Source: a bacterium
Lineage (GTDB): Bacteria > Patescibacteriota > Minisyncoccia > Portnoybacterales > JAKAHB01
DNA: 35,191 bases
NCBI GenBank assembly: GCA_021815315.1
Contig: JAKAHB010000006.1
Span: 1-35,191 of the forward strand
Direction of reading: 5' to 3'
The position numbers and the translations under genes were made by a program. Of the stretch, positions 9,055-16,986 are shown one piece after another (within the stretch, counting starts at the first letter, position 1; each line of letters starts with the position of its first letter). The notes under the pieces are model-generated. The model searched no databases and was not told the origin of the DNA. It saw only the letters and a list, made by a program, of their open reading frames with translations.

Positions 9055-9495
9055 TCACGGCCGCGGAGGTAAACCCAGCTCATGGTTCCAAAAAAAGCGC
9101 CGGCCGGATTTGCCCCGAGTTCCGGAGCATTTTTTGCAAACCCAGTCTCCGGCTCGCTCGGCGGCCCACTGGTCTTCGTTGAGGAGGCTGTCGGAGGATT
9201 GGACCACTTTTCCCAGAAGCCCGCCGCATTCGGGGCAAAGAGGCCGCTCCAGCAACAGGCCCTCCAGGCCGCGCCGCTTGAGGGCTGACTCCAAACCCCG
9301 CGCCTTCATGCGCCGGTTGAACTCGTCGAAGGAAAAGCCTTCCCCACGGAAGAGTTCTCTGACGGTAACGACTTTGCCGTCCTCGCCAAGCTCCAACATA
9401 ACCAGCCGCATGTGCCGACCGTCGCCGGTTAAGGTTTCAGGCCGCCGGTCAAAAGGTCCCGTATATTGCTCAATGATCTCTATCATCTTCGGCAT
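9055..9495 (-). CDS. Hypothetical zinc-ribbon-like protein (isolated ORFan)
   Basis: CPECGG...CKKCSG paired CxxC motifs; SD GAGGAGGGCGAAATG. Confidence 0.7.
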   Translation of the reverse strand: MPKMIEIIEQYTGPFDRRPETLTGDGRHMRLVMLELGEDGKVVTVRELFRGEGFSFDEFNRRMKARGLESALKRRGLEGLLLERPLCPECGGLLGKVVQSSDSLLNEDQWAAERAGDWVCKKCSGTRGKSGRRFFWNHELGLPPRP

Positions 9496-9663
9496 TTCGC
9501 CCTCCTCGCCTGTAGTTTCGAACCAAAATCATGATGACTCAAACTAACACAAAAAATGACTCCTGACAAGAAGCCCAAACAAAAAACAGCCCCAAGGGCC
9601 GCTTAATTTTTTACCAAGTTAAATTTGCGCGAATTGGGCTAGCTCGCTTTTTATGAATCCATG

Positions 9664-10236
9664 CTAAGCGCCAGCAAGGTCCATAATTTCCAGCACGGAA
9701 GTAATTTCTCTGACGCCGTCGTCTTCTGTGAAGTGGCCTTTGTTTTTTTCTAAAATTATCTTGGCGCCAAATCTTTTTTTAAACAGCTCGGCGTTGTCAA
9801 GCGAAACATAGGGGTCGTTGTCTGAAAAAATAGCAACAATCTCCAGCGTGTGTTTCAGCACGTCGGTTTCCCTAATTTCCGTTTCCAGCCAGGGCCTGGC
9901 GATTTCCCACTCCTCTTTGGTCTCAAGGTTGGTTAAAGTGAACCAGGGGGCAATCAAAATAACTTTTCCAACTTTTACGCCCGGGTTGAGTTTTTCAAGA
10001 TGCCTCAAAATCGCCTGGCAACCGATTGAGTGACCGATTAAAAGAGTCTCTCGGCCGGACTCTTTGATCGTTTCGTTTAGCTTCAAAGCCCAGTCACCGA
10101 TAACAGGGGCTTGGGAATTTGGCATCTGGGGAATCGTGACTTCAAATCCCCTTTTTCCCAATTCCAACTTCAGCCACTGGTGTAACGGTTCCTCAGGCGA
10201 ACCGCCCCAACCATGGACAATAAAAGCTTTCTTCAT
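9664..10236 (-). CDS. RBBP9/YdeN-like alpha/beta hydrolase
   Basis: MKKAFIVHGWGGSPEEPLHQWLK, LIGHSIGCQAILRHL (GxSxG nucleophile elbow), APWF, DNDPYVS. Confidence 0.85.
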   Translation of the reverse strand: MKKAFIVHGWGGSPEEPLHQWLKLELGKRGFEVTIPQMPNSQAPVIGDWALKLNETIKESGRETLLIGHSIGCQAILRHLEKLNPGVKVGKVILIAPWFTLTNLETKEEWEIARPWLETEIRETDVLKHTLEIVAIFSDNDPYVSLDNAELFKKRFGAKIILEKNKGHFTEDDGVREITSVLEIMDLAGA

Positions 10237-10302
10237 ATAACTTGGCCCCGTATCATGGGTAGCCCGGAGCTTGTTTTTAGAACAATTTATACATTTTTGC
10301 TC

Positions 10303-10686
10303 CTAACTTTTGCTCATCAAAATCAGCTCTTTGAGCTTCTCGTCGGTTACCCCATTGACTTCCAAGTTGCCAGGATAGACACTATCCCTTTCAATCTCAT
10401 CACTTTGCGCCGGCAAAATATAAACATTGCCGCTTTCGGGGTTTTTCCCCAGAACCACTTTTATCCCTTCTTTTTTAAATTTTTCCACCAAGGCGTCAAT
10501 CGGGGTGGCTTGATCCGGAAATTCTTCATCAACGGCCTTTATTCTCGCGTAGGCTTCCGGGCTTATACCGGGAAAAGGGAAAGTCTCTCGGTTTTCGCTA
10601 AGTTCTAGCGCCAAGGCAATAATTTTTCTCTTCCTCTCTTCTTTTTCGCCTTTATTTTCAATTTGATCTTGGGGATGTTCTATCAT
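10303..10686 (-). CDS. Hypothetical protein
   Basis: ORF starting MIEHPQDQIENKGEKEERKRKIIALALELSE; no domain recognised. Confidence 0.6.
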   Translation of the reverse strand: MIEHPQDQIENKGEKEERKRKIIALALELSENRETFPFPGISPEAYARIKAVDEEFPDQATPIDALVEKFKKEGIKVVLGKNPESGNVYILPAQSDEIERDSVYPGNLEVNGVTDEKLKELILMSKS

Positions 10687-10758
10687 ATAAGAAGTATAGC
10701 ATGGTTTGGGCGTCTCCACTAGAAGCTGAAAACGTGCTGGGAAACGATTACAAAAGAT

Positions 10759-10832
10759 TGGCTCGGGGACTAGGATTCGAACCTAGGTTACAAGGGCCAG
10801 AACCTTGCGTCCTACCACTAGACGATCCCCGA
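10759..10832 (-). tRNA. tRNA-Gln (anticodon CTG), CCA apparently encoded
   Basis: TCGGGGATCGTCTAGTGGTAGGACGCAAGGTTCTGGCCCTTGTAACCTAGGTTCGAATCCTAGTCCCCGAGCCA; cloverleaf with anticodon loop TTCTGGC. Confidence 0.93.
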
Positions 10833-10834
10833 AT
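10812..10834 (-). repeat. 23-bp direct repeat, copy 1 (5' part of tRNA-Gln)
   Basis: Plus strand ctaccactagacgatccccgaat, identical to 11152-11174. Confidence 0.95.
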
Positions 10835-10861
10835 AATATTATTTTTTAGTAAAATAATATT
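10835..10861. repeat. AT-rich 11-bp inverted repeat between GIY-YIG stop and tRNA-Gln
   Basis: AATATTATTTT-TTAGT-AAAATAATATT. Confidence 0.7.
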
Positions 10862-11099
10862 TTAGCTTGCCTTTTAAAACTTCCCTGCCATACCCACTCT
10901 TAAAAAACTTTTCCGCGCATATCGCATCTTGTTTGTCCAAGAAGGCCTCGTAAAATATTAAGCTAAAAGGCGCATTTCTTTTCGTATAATACCCTCCTCT
11001 TCTCTGGTTATGTTCCTTAAAACGTCTTTTCAGATCGCCAGTAACTCCGACATATAATATCCCGCTCTTAAGACTTTTTAAAACATAGGCATACCACAT
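10839..11099 (-). CDS. GIY-YIG nuclease domain protein (UPF0213/YhbQ-like)
   Basis: MWYAYVLKSLKSGILYVGVTGDLKRRFKEHNQRRGGYYTKRNAPFSLIFYEAF...; start at MWYAYV rather than the extended ORF. Confidence 0.9.
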   Translation of the reverse strand: MWYAYVLKSLKSGILYVGVTGDLKRRFKEHNQRRGGYYTKRNAPFSLIFYEAFLDKQDAICAEKFFKSGYGREVLKGKLKYYFTKK

Positions 11100-11151
11100 G
11101 GAAAGAATGATTACTTGTCCCCGCCTCTTCGGCGGGTCGCCGATGAGGCGA

Positions 11152-11174
11152 CTACCACTAGACGATCCCCGAAT
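11152..11174 (-). pseudogene. tRNA-Gln 5' fragment (23-bp direct repeat, copy 2)
   Basis: Exact copy of the tRNA-Gln 5' region (ATTCGGGGATCGTCTAGTGGTAG); sequence diverges right after the D-loop GGTAG. Confidence 0.85.
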
Positions 11175-11188
11175 GTTCGCTTGGACAA

Positions 11189-11216
11189 AATAAAAGCGTC
11201 CGAAGACGCTTTTATT
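11189..11216. terminator. Intrinsic terminator downstream of ftsX
   Basis: AATAAAAGCGTC-CGAA-GACGCTTTTATT, 12-bp perfect stem. Confidence 0.75.
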
Positions 11217-11275
11217 AAAGCTTAAAATTAGTCTTTTTGCAACCGCTGGCACGATTGACGCTTGACTCTATCGCT

Positions 11276-12199
11276 CTACTTTAAATAGCGCCTGATAGCG
11301 ATAAAGCTGGAAAGAGCTCCCAACACTACCCCCACCGCTACCTGGAAAAACAGCAAGGAAAAAAAGTTTTCTTTTAAAAAACTGAAGATGTCATTGCCTG
11401 GGACAAAACTCGCCAGCTTGGGCGAAATAAGCGCCACCAGAGGAAAAACTATAATCATTGTGGCCACCGCGGCGGAAACGCCATAAAGCACGCCTTCCAC
11501 AATAAAAGGCCCGCGCACGTTCCAGTTGGTAGCCCCCACCAAACGTTTAACGGAAATTTCATCGCGCCAATTGTAGATAGTCAAACGCACGGTGTTAAAA
11601 GCCACCAAAACCGCCAAAATCGCTAAAATTAAACTAATAACCAAGCCGGTTCGTTGAGCAGTGTCGGTGATATTGGAAAGCCGATTGATAATCTCCTTGT
11701 TCTGTTTGTAATTAACTTTGTCCACCAATTGGGAAAAATCGGCGTCCTGGACAAACTGAGCTACTTTCTCGTATTCCGTCGCTGAATCGGACTTGATGTT
11801 CAAGCTGGCTTGCAGGGGATTTTGGTCTAATTCTTTCAGCCCCTCCAACAAGGCGGCATTGTCCTTGTGTTTTTCTTTAAAACTAGCTAGAGCCTGTTCG
11901 CGCGAAATATACTGAACGGCTTTAACTTCCGGCATTTTTTCCAGTTGGTCTTTAGCCGCTAGAACATCCGCCTCTTTGGCTTCCTGTTTGAAATAGACCG
12001 AAATATCCACCTTTTGCTTGAGTTCGCTGATAATCCCTTGAGCCACCACGTTAAAAAACAAAAGACCGGTAATAACGAAAATAGTCAAAACCATAACCAA
12101 AACCGTCGCGGCCGATAACCAAGAATTACGCCGAAAACTGCGCCAGCCAGCTTTAGCGATTCTCCTGATATTCACGATAAGAGTTTTATAAGTGGGCAT
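11276..12199 (-). CDS. ftsX: Cell division protein FtsX
   Basis: Four-TM FtsX layout; RSFRRNSWLSAATVLVMVLTIFVITGLLFF, DISVYFK, ISVKRLVGATNWNVRGPFIVEGVLYG. Confidence 0.93.
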   Translation of the reverse strand: MPTYKTLIVNIRRIAKAGWRSFRRNSWLSAATVLVMVLTIFVITGLLFFNVVAQGIISELKQKVDISVYFKQEAKEADVLAAKDQLEKMPEVKAVQYISREQALASFKEKHKDNAALLEGLKELDQNPLQASLNIKSDSATEYEKVAQFVQDADFSQLVDKVNYKQNKEIINRLSNITDTAQRTGLVISLILAILAVLVAFNTVRLTIYNWRDEISVKRLVGATNWNVRGPFIVEGVLYGVSAAVATMIIVFPLVALISPKLASFVPGNDIFSFLKENFFSLLFFQVAVGVVLGALSSFIAIRRYLK

Positions 12200-12226
12200 T
12201 TGGAGTTTGTTATTTATTATTAGAAG

Positions 12227-12916
12227 TTAAAGAATATATCTTCCTTTTTCTTCGTCCCTAATCACCCGCCCCTTGTCCATGGTGATCACCCGGCGGTTAA
12301 GACTGTTGATGATTTCGCGGTCATGGGTGGCCAGAATGATGGTCGTTCCCAACTCGTTAATCTTAATCAACAGACGAATAATATCCCACGCGTTTAAAAT
12401 GTCCAAATTGCCGGTTGGCTCATCGGCCAAAATAACATCCGGCCGATGGATTAAAGCGCGGGCAATCGCCACTCGCTGCTTTTCCCCGCCAGAAAGTTCT
12501 TTGGGAAAACGATTGATTTTGTCGCCCATCCCCACCAGTTCCAACACCTGTGGAACATCCCGTTGGATTTCCTCGTCTTCATAGCCGGCCACCTCCATGG
12601 CGAAAGAAATATTTTCCCGAACGTCCATATCGCTTAACAAGCGGAAATCTTGGAAAACCATGCCGATCCGACGACGAAAAAAAGGCATCTCCTTGGGTTG
12701 GATCAAGTTCACATTTTTTTTGTCAAACAAAACTTTCCCCGAGGTCGGGAGATCCTCAGCGGTTAGCATTTTGAGCAAAGAAGTTTTACCGGCACCCGAT
12801 TGCCCGGCCAGCGAAATAAATTCTTTGGGTTCTATCCCCAGGTTAATATCGTTTAAGGCGATGATTTGCCCTTCTTTGGTCTGATATATTTTAGAAACGT
12901 TTTCAAATTTAATCAC
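12227..12916 (-). CDS. ftsE: Cell division ATP-binding protein FtsE
   Basis: [69 protein letters not shown]; adjacent to ftsX. Confidence 0.95.
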   Translation of the reverse strand: MIKFENVSKIYQTKEGQIIALNDINLGIEPKEFISLAGQSGAGKTSLLKMLTAEDLPTSGKVLFDKKNVNLIQPKEMPFFRRRIGMVFQDFRLLSDMDVRENISFAMEVAGYEDEEIQRDVPQVLELVGMGDKINRFPKELSGGEKQRVAIARALIHRPDVILADEPTGNLDILNAWDIIRLLIKINELGTTIILATHDREIINSLNRRVITMDKGRVIRDEEKGRYIL

Positions 12917-12943
12917 AACGACACTTGGTTAATAATTGATAAT

Positions 12944-14051
12944 TCAACATTTATCGCTTCTTATTTCCGCTGCGATAAACTCCTCCAGGTCTCCATCTAA
13001 AACCTCGTCGGGTTGTTTTGATTCCACGCCCGTGCGCAAGTCCTTCACCATCTTATAGGGATGCAGAACATAGGAACGAATTTGCGCTCCCCAGTCGGCC
13101 GTTCCCTCGCCCTTGGTAATCACTCCTTTCAAGTCGGTAATTTCTTTCTTCTTCTTCTCCAGTTCCAGGCGATATAGCTTGGCTCGCAACATACTCAGCG
13201 CTTGTTCTTTGTTGGCCAGCTGCGACCTTTCGCTTTGGCAGGCCACCACGATATTGGTCGGCAAATGAGTCAAACGGACCGCCGTTTCCACCTTGTTGAC
13301 ATTTTGCCCCCCGGCTCCCGAAGAGCGGTAGGTGTCAACACGCAAATCTTCCGGTTTGATTTCCACCTCGGCGTCGTCTTTTATTTCCGGCAAAACTTCC
13401 ACCAAGGCAAACGATGTGTGCCGCAAGTTATTGGCATTGAAAGGCGACAACCTCACTAAACGATGCACTCCTGATTCTTTCTTCAAATAACCGTAGACAT
13501 AGGGACTGCTAATTTTCAAAGTGGCATTTTTAAGACCGGCTTCTTGTCCCCGGTGCTCATGCAATAGAATTGTTTTCCAGTTCTGGCGTTCGGCGTAGCG
13601 GCTGTACATCCGCAATAATATTTCCGCCCAGTCTTGGGCTTCGGTGCCGCCGGCTCCGGCAACAACAGATAAAATAGCGTTGCCTTTGTCGTATTTGCCG
13701 CTTAAAAAAACAGCTAATTCTTTTTTGGCAAATTTTTTGCTCAGCTGTCTGAACTTTTCCGTCAGCTCTTTTCCCAATTCCAAATCCTGCCCTTCCTCGG
13801 CTAAACCGGTCATTTCCGCCAAATCGTCAATTTCTTTTCTTAACTCTTCCCAACCGGCCAGCTCGTCTTTCAAATTGCTAACTTTTTGAGTAACTTCAGC
13901 CGCAGATTGAGGATTGTCCCAAAGCCCCGGATCTTGCGTTTTTGCTTCTTCAAGCGCCAATTCCTTTTCTTTGCCGCCCAAGTCAAAGACAGTCCAGGGT
14001 GGCCTGGAGTTTAAGCTGCAGATCTTTCACTTCTTTGTGGATTTCCAACAT
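12944..14051 (-). CDS. prfB: Peptide chain release factor 2, with programmed +1 frameshift
   Basis: GGQ region [26 protein letters not shown]. Short upstream frame [22 protein letters not shown] ends CTT TGA C; +1 shift continues [15 protein letters not shown]. Confidence 0.93.
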
Positions 14052-14114
14052 TAACTGAATTTTAACTCTTCGGCAAAATTTTGGCAACCGGCGCGTTGAG
14101 CCAACAAGCTTAGC

Positions 14115-14146
14115 TGTAAAGACCCGGCCTTTACAAGTTATCCACA
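14115..14146. repeat. Dispersed palindrome copy abutting a perfect DnaA-box-like TTATCCACA
   Basis: CTGTAAAGACCCGGCCTTTACAAG followed by TTATCCACA (14138-14146). Confidence 0.8.
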
Positions 14147-14152
14147 GAAATA

Positions 14153-14201
14153 AAAAAACCGCCCGACCCTAGCGCATGTTCACGCGCAGAGTCGGACGGG
14201 A
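14153..14201 (-). terminator. Intrinsic terminator of the 14225-14674 ORF
   Basis: Minus strand CCGTCCGACTCTGCGCGTGAACATGCGCTAGGGTCGGGCGG then TTTTTTT. Confidence 0.75.
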
Positions 14202-14224
14202 AGCTTGAGGCTTTGGTCTCGGCC

Positions 14225-14674
14225 CTAGAGAAGCGAACGACCCCCGAGGATCAGACCACCTCTGCTTGTGACGAGCACAGCGCCCGCCCGCCGCTGCCCC
14301 TCGGAGGGCCGTCTGACAATCTGCCAGCCGACCTTCAGGACCAGCGAGCTGTTCTCGCCCCAAAGACCAAGCCGGTCTTGGGCCAGCAGCCACATGAGCC
14401 CCCTGACTACATTCTTTTTGCTGATCAAAAAGTTCAGACGTACGCCCTCGGGGCAGGGGTCCGTATATTCCTCACATGCCCCGCAAGTGGCCTCCATCTC
14501 ATCGACGATCCGCCCCCAGAGAGTGAAGCAAGCCTTTTCCTGGTCGTTGAGCGCCCCCACGACGACCTCGCCCTCGAGAACCCGGTGATCGTCAGGGACC
14601 GGGGTGAACACCCCCTCTTTGAGAATGTCGGCGATCTCGGTCAACAGGTCGCTCTTTTTGTCTTTGTCAGCCAT
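14225..14674 (-). CDS. Hypothetical protein (isolated GC-rich ORFan) with Cys cluster
   Basis: MADKDKKSDLLTEIADILKEGVF...ATCGACEEYTDPCPEG...; SD GAAGGAGG before ATG. Confidence 0.7.
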   Translation of the reverse strand: MADKDKKSDLLTEIADILKEGVFTPVPDDHRVLEGEVVVGALNDQEKACFTLWGRIVDEMEATCGACEEYTDPCPEGVRLNFLISKKNVVRGLMWLLAQDRLGLWGENSSLVLKVGWQIVRRPSEGQRRAGAVLVTSRGGLILGGRSLL

Positions 14675-14720
14675 GACTCTCCGCCTCCTTCTTATTTGTT
14701 TGATTGGAACTTGATACTAG

Positions 14721-14755
14721 TTCCATATTACATTGCTATGTTCAATATTTGTCAA
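14721..14755 (-). promoter_or_regulatory. Predicted sigma70 promoter with overlapping inverted repeat
   Basis: TTGACA (14750-14755), N17, TGTAAT (14727-14732); GGAACT-TGATACT-AGTTCC (14706-14724) overlaps the expected start site. Confidence 0.6.
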
Positions 14756-14773
14756 GGCTCGCGTCCAGGAAAT

Positions 14774-14806
14774 AAATAAAAAAGCCCCGGAGCAAAGCTC
14801 CGGGGC
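14774..14806 (-). terminator. Intrinsic terminator of the 14837-15466 ORF
   Basis: Minus strand GCCCCGGAGC-TTT-GCTCCGGGGC then TTTTTT. Confidence 0.85.
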
Positions 14807-14836
14807 GGCCCACGTGGGCGAGGCCACGGGCGGGCG

Positions 14837-15466
14837 TTAGTCGTCCACCACCGTCAGGATGGGACAGAGGCCCTCCTTGCGCGCCTTCATCCAGGCCACG
14901 AAAAGGCGCACAAATTCCAACTCCCGCAACCCCTGGCGAAGGACCGAGGGAATGGCCCAGAACACGCCGATGGCCATCAGCAGGATGATGATCATGCTGT
15001 AGCCAGCCAGGCCCGCCACAACAAGCGCATTCAGGGTTGCCTCCCAGACCAAGGCCCAGCTCAGGGTCGAGGGCATAAGGGTCAAAGCCCAGCCAGCCAC
15101 GGCTTGGACCGGCGCCGCTTCCAAGTTCATCGCCAGGAAGCCCAGCAGGCCGACCAAGAGCAGCGGCCAAAGCGGCCAGACCCGGTGACCCTTTATCTGC
15201 AGCGGCCACCGCTCAAAGGGCTTGAACATGGTCTCGGAGTTTCTGTTATCATCAGGACGACGAGCAACAAGGAAGTTCGCCGGGACCAATATCCCGTAGT
15301 ACACCGCCAAGAGGATGGCGGCAAACGCGAAAAGAGGGACTCCAAGGGGTAAGCGCCAAACAAGCTTGCAGAGGCTCACCTCGCTCACCTTCTTCTCGTC
15401 GTTGCTCCAGCCATAGGCTAGCTGGAACAGCAGACCCTCCCGGCGGATCGTTCTGTTCTGGGGCAT
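14837..15466 (-). CDS. Hypothetical multi-pass membrane protein (isolated GC-rich ORFan)
   Basis: Several hydrophobic segments (LPLGVPLFAFAAILLAVYYGILV, VWPLWPLLLVGLLGFLAMNL, SMIIILLMAIGVFWAI); SD GGGAGGG. Confidence 0.72.
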   Translation of the reverse strand: MPQNRTIRREGLLFQLAYGWSNDEKKVSEVSLCKLVWRLPLGVPLFAFAAILLAVYYGILVPANFLVARRPDDNRNSETMFKPFERWPLQIKGHRVWPLWPLLLVGLLGFLAMNLEAAPVQAVAGWALTLMPSTLSWALVWEATLNALVVAGLAGYSMIIILLMAIGVFWAIPSVLRQGLRELEFVRLFVAWMKARKEGLCPILTVVDD

Positions 15467-15506
15467 TTTTTCCCTCCCTTGTTTTCAGGTTGCTCCTAAT
15501 TTTTTC

Positions 15507-15535
15507 ACTTTACCATACGAGCGCAAAAAAGTCAA
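15507..15535 (-). promoter_or_regulatory. Predicted sigma70-type promoter
   Basis: TTGACT (15530-15535), N17, TAAAGT (15507-15512). Confidence 0.5.
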
Positions 15536-15579
15536 GCGCTTCGTAAAGGTTCAATGCCTCGCCCCGCTTCTTGCCCGAT

Positions 15580-15613
15580 TTGTATTTTCCACGCCTAGGC
15601 GTGGAAAATACAA
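15580..15613. repeat. Perfect 34-bp palindrome
   Basis: TTGTATTTTCCACGCCT|AGGCGTGGAAAATACAA, zero spacer. Confidence 0.92.
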
Positions 15614-15658
15614 GTTTAATCCGGCGGCCAACCAACCGCCAAACGAGAATAAAAAATG

Positions 15659-15730
15659 AGCCGGAGGCGAGAATCGAACTCGCGACCCACCGCTTACGAA
15701 GCGGTTGCTCTGCCCCTGAGCTACTCCGGC
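15659..15730 (-). tRNA. tRNA-Thr (anticodon CGT), CCA not encoded
   Basis: GCCGGAGTAGCTCAGGGGCAGAGCAACCGCTTCGTAAGCGGTGGGTCGCGAGTTCGATTCTCGCCTCCGGCT. Confidence 0.93.
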
Positions 15731-15790
15731 CCGTTACAAATTGTGTGGAAGCGGCAAACAACTAGTGGCACCCCTCGCCGCGCCAACCCA

Positions 15791-16342
15791 CTACGCTCCG
15801 CAAACATGTCCCGCGTCATATCTTTCCTTGTCTTGCGTTAAGTCTTCCAACGTTTTCCAGTCTTCCACCCAATCGCTGACAAAGTACGAACGCAAAGTTC
15901 CGTTTTTTGAATTACCAATTACTCGCCGCAAACCGGCATTGATAATCATTTTCTTGCACAACAAACAAGGATAGGCATCAATTAAAACATCTCTATTTTC
16001 CGTTTTTCTTGAAGAATAAAGATATAAATCTCCGCCCAAAAGCGAAACACCGGCTCTGGCCGCGTTGATAATGGCATTCATTTCCGCATGCGCCGAACGA
16101 CACATTTCATAATTGGAGCCAGAAGGAACATTTTTTTGGCGCCGGATGCAAAAACCCAAATCCAGACAATCTTTAACTCCTCGCGGCGCGCCCACATAGC
16201 CGGTAGCGATTATCTGATCATTCCGCACGATAATCGCTCCGTGTTCAACCGTCCGGCAAGTGGAGCGAGTCGCCACTGTTCGAGCGATCAACCAATAATA
16301 GGTGTCTTTGTCGGGACGAATAATTTTATTGTTATTTTCCAT
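15791..16342 (-). CDS. dCMP deaminase / ComEB-like cytidine/deoxycytidylate deaminase
   Basis: Zn-binding SAHAEMNAI and PCLLCKKMIINAG motifs; start MENNNKIIRPDKDTYY with SD AAGGAG. Confidence 0.9.
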   Translation of the reverse strand: MENNNKIIRPDKDTYYWLIARTVATRSTCRTVEHGAIIVRNDQIIATGYVGAPRGVKDCLDLGFCIRRQKNVPSGSNYEMCRSAHAEMNAIINAARAGVSLLGGDLYLYSSRKTENRDVLIDAYPCLLCKKMIINAGLRRVIGNSKNGTLRSYFVSDWVEDWKTLEDLTQDKERYDAGHVCGA

Positions 16343-16388
16343 ATTTTTATAGCTCCTTCTGGTTGATTTTAATTTTTGTCCCCCAATG

Positions 16389-16459
16389 AGCGGGATACCG
16401 GAATCGGACCGGCGCCTTAACCTTGGGAAGGTCATGTACTACCACTATACTAATCCCGC
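16389..16459 (-). tRNA. tRNA-Gly (anticodon CCC), CCA not encoded
   Basis: GCGGGATTAGTATAGTGGTAGTACATGACCTTCCCAAGGTTAAGGCGCCGGTCCGATTCCGGTATCCCGCT. Confidence 0.92.
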
Positions 16460-16509
16460 CACAAGTCTAATTTCGCTTTTCGCAAATTTTACATGTTGCT
16501 CTCATCTGT

Positions 16510-16926
16510 TCATTCAAAAAAATATTCCCACCATTTCCACCACCAGGATTTTTTTGGTTGCTCCGCGGCTCCAAAAGCACCAGCCGGTGAAGCCGTTTGA
16601 CTGGCCGGAGTTTCCTTGAAACTGCCACCCGGCGGCACCACCACCACGTTCTCCCCTTCTTTTTTCAAGTTAAGCTTACTGCGCGCCTCTTTTTCCACGA
16701 AAGAGTCACTACGCAGATATTCCAGATATCCCTGCAGTTGAGAATTTTGTTTGTCCAAGTCTTGCACTTCTTGTTTGACCTTTTCCGCCTCCCTGCTTAA
16801 TAAATATTTCCGATAGCTTACTTTGACAACCGAGATAGTCACCCAGATTAAAATTACTAGAATTAAAAACAAGACCGGCTTGGAATTAAAGATAAGGCTG
16901 AATTTTGACCGAGGAGACGCGGACAT
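16510..16926 (-). CDS. Septum formation initiator family (FtsB/DivIC-like)
   Basis: One TM helix followed by coiled coil LLSREAEKVKQEVQDLDKQNSQLQGYLEYLRSDSFVEKEARSKLNLKKEGE. Confidence 0.8.
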   Translation of the reverse strand: MSASPRSKFSLIFNSKPVLFLILVILIWVTISVVKVSYRKYLLSREAEKVKQEVQDLDKQNSQLQGYLEYLRSDSFVEKEARSKLNLKKEGENVVVVPPGGSFKETPASQTASPAGAFGAAEQPKKSWWWKWWEYFFE

Positions 16927-16986
16927 AAAAAAATTAAGTCAAAATTAAAAGTGGTAGATCCGGATATTTTATATTATAATAAACGC

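Noticed and set aside
14213-14779. 188-aa plus-strand ORF opposite the 14225-14674 ORFan
   Set aside because: Minus-strand frame has promoter, SD and terminator; the plus ORF reads through them.
15571-15841. Small plus-strand ORFs across the 34-bp palindrome and tRNA-Thr
   Set aside because: Translated palindrome plus antisense tRNA; spurious.
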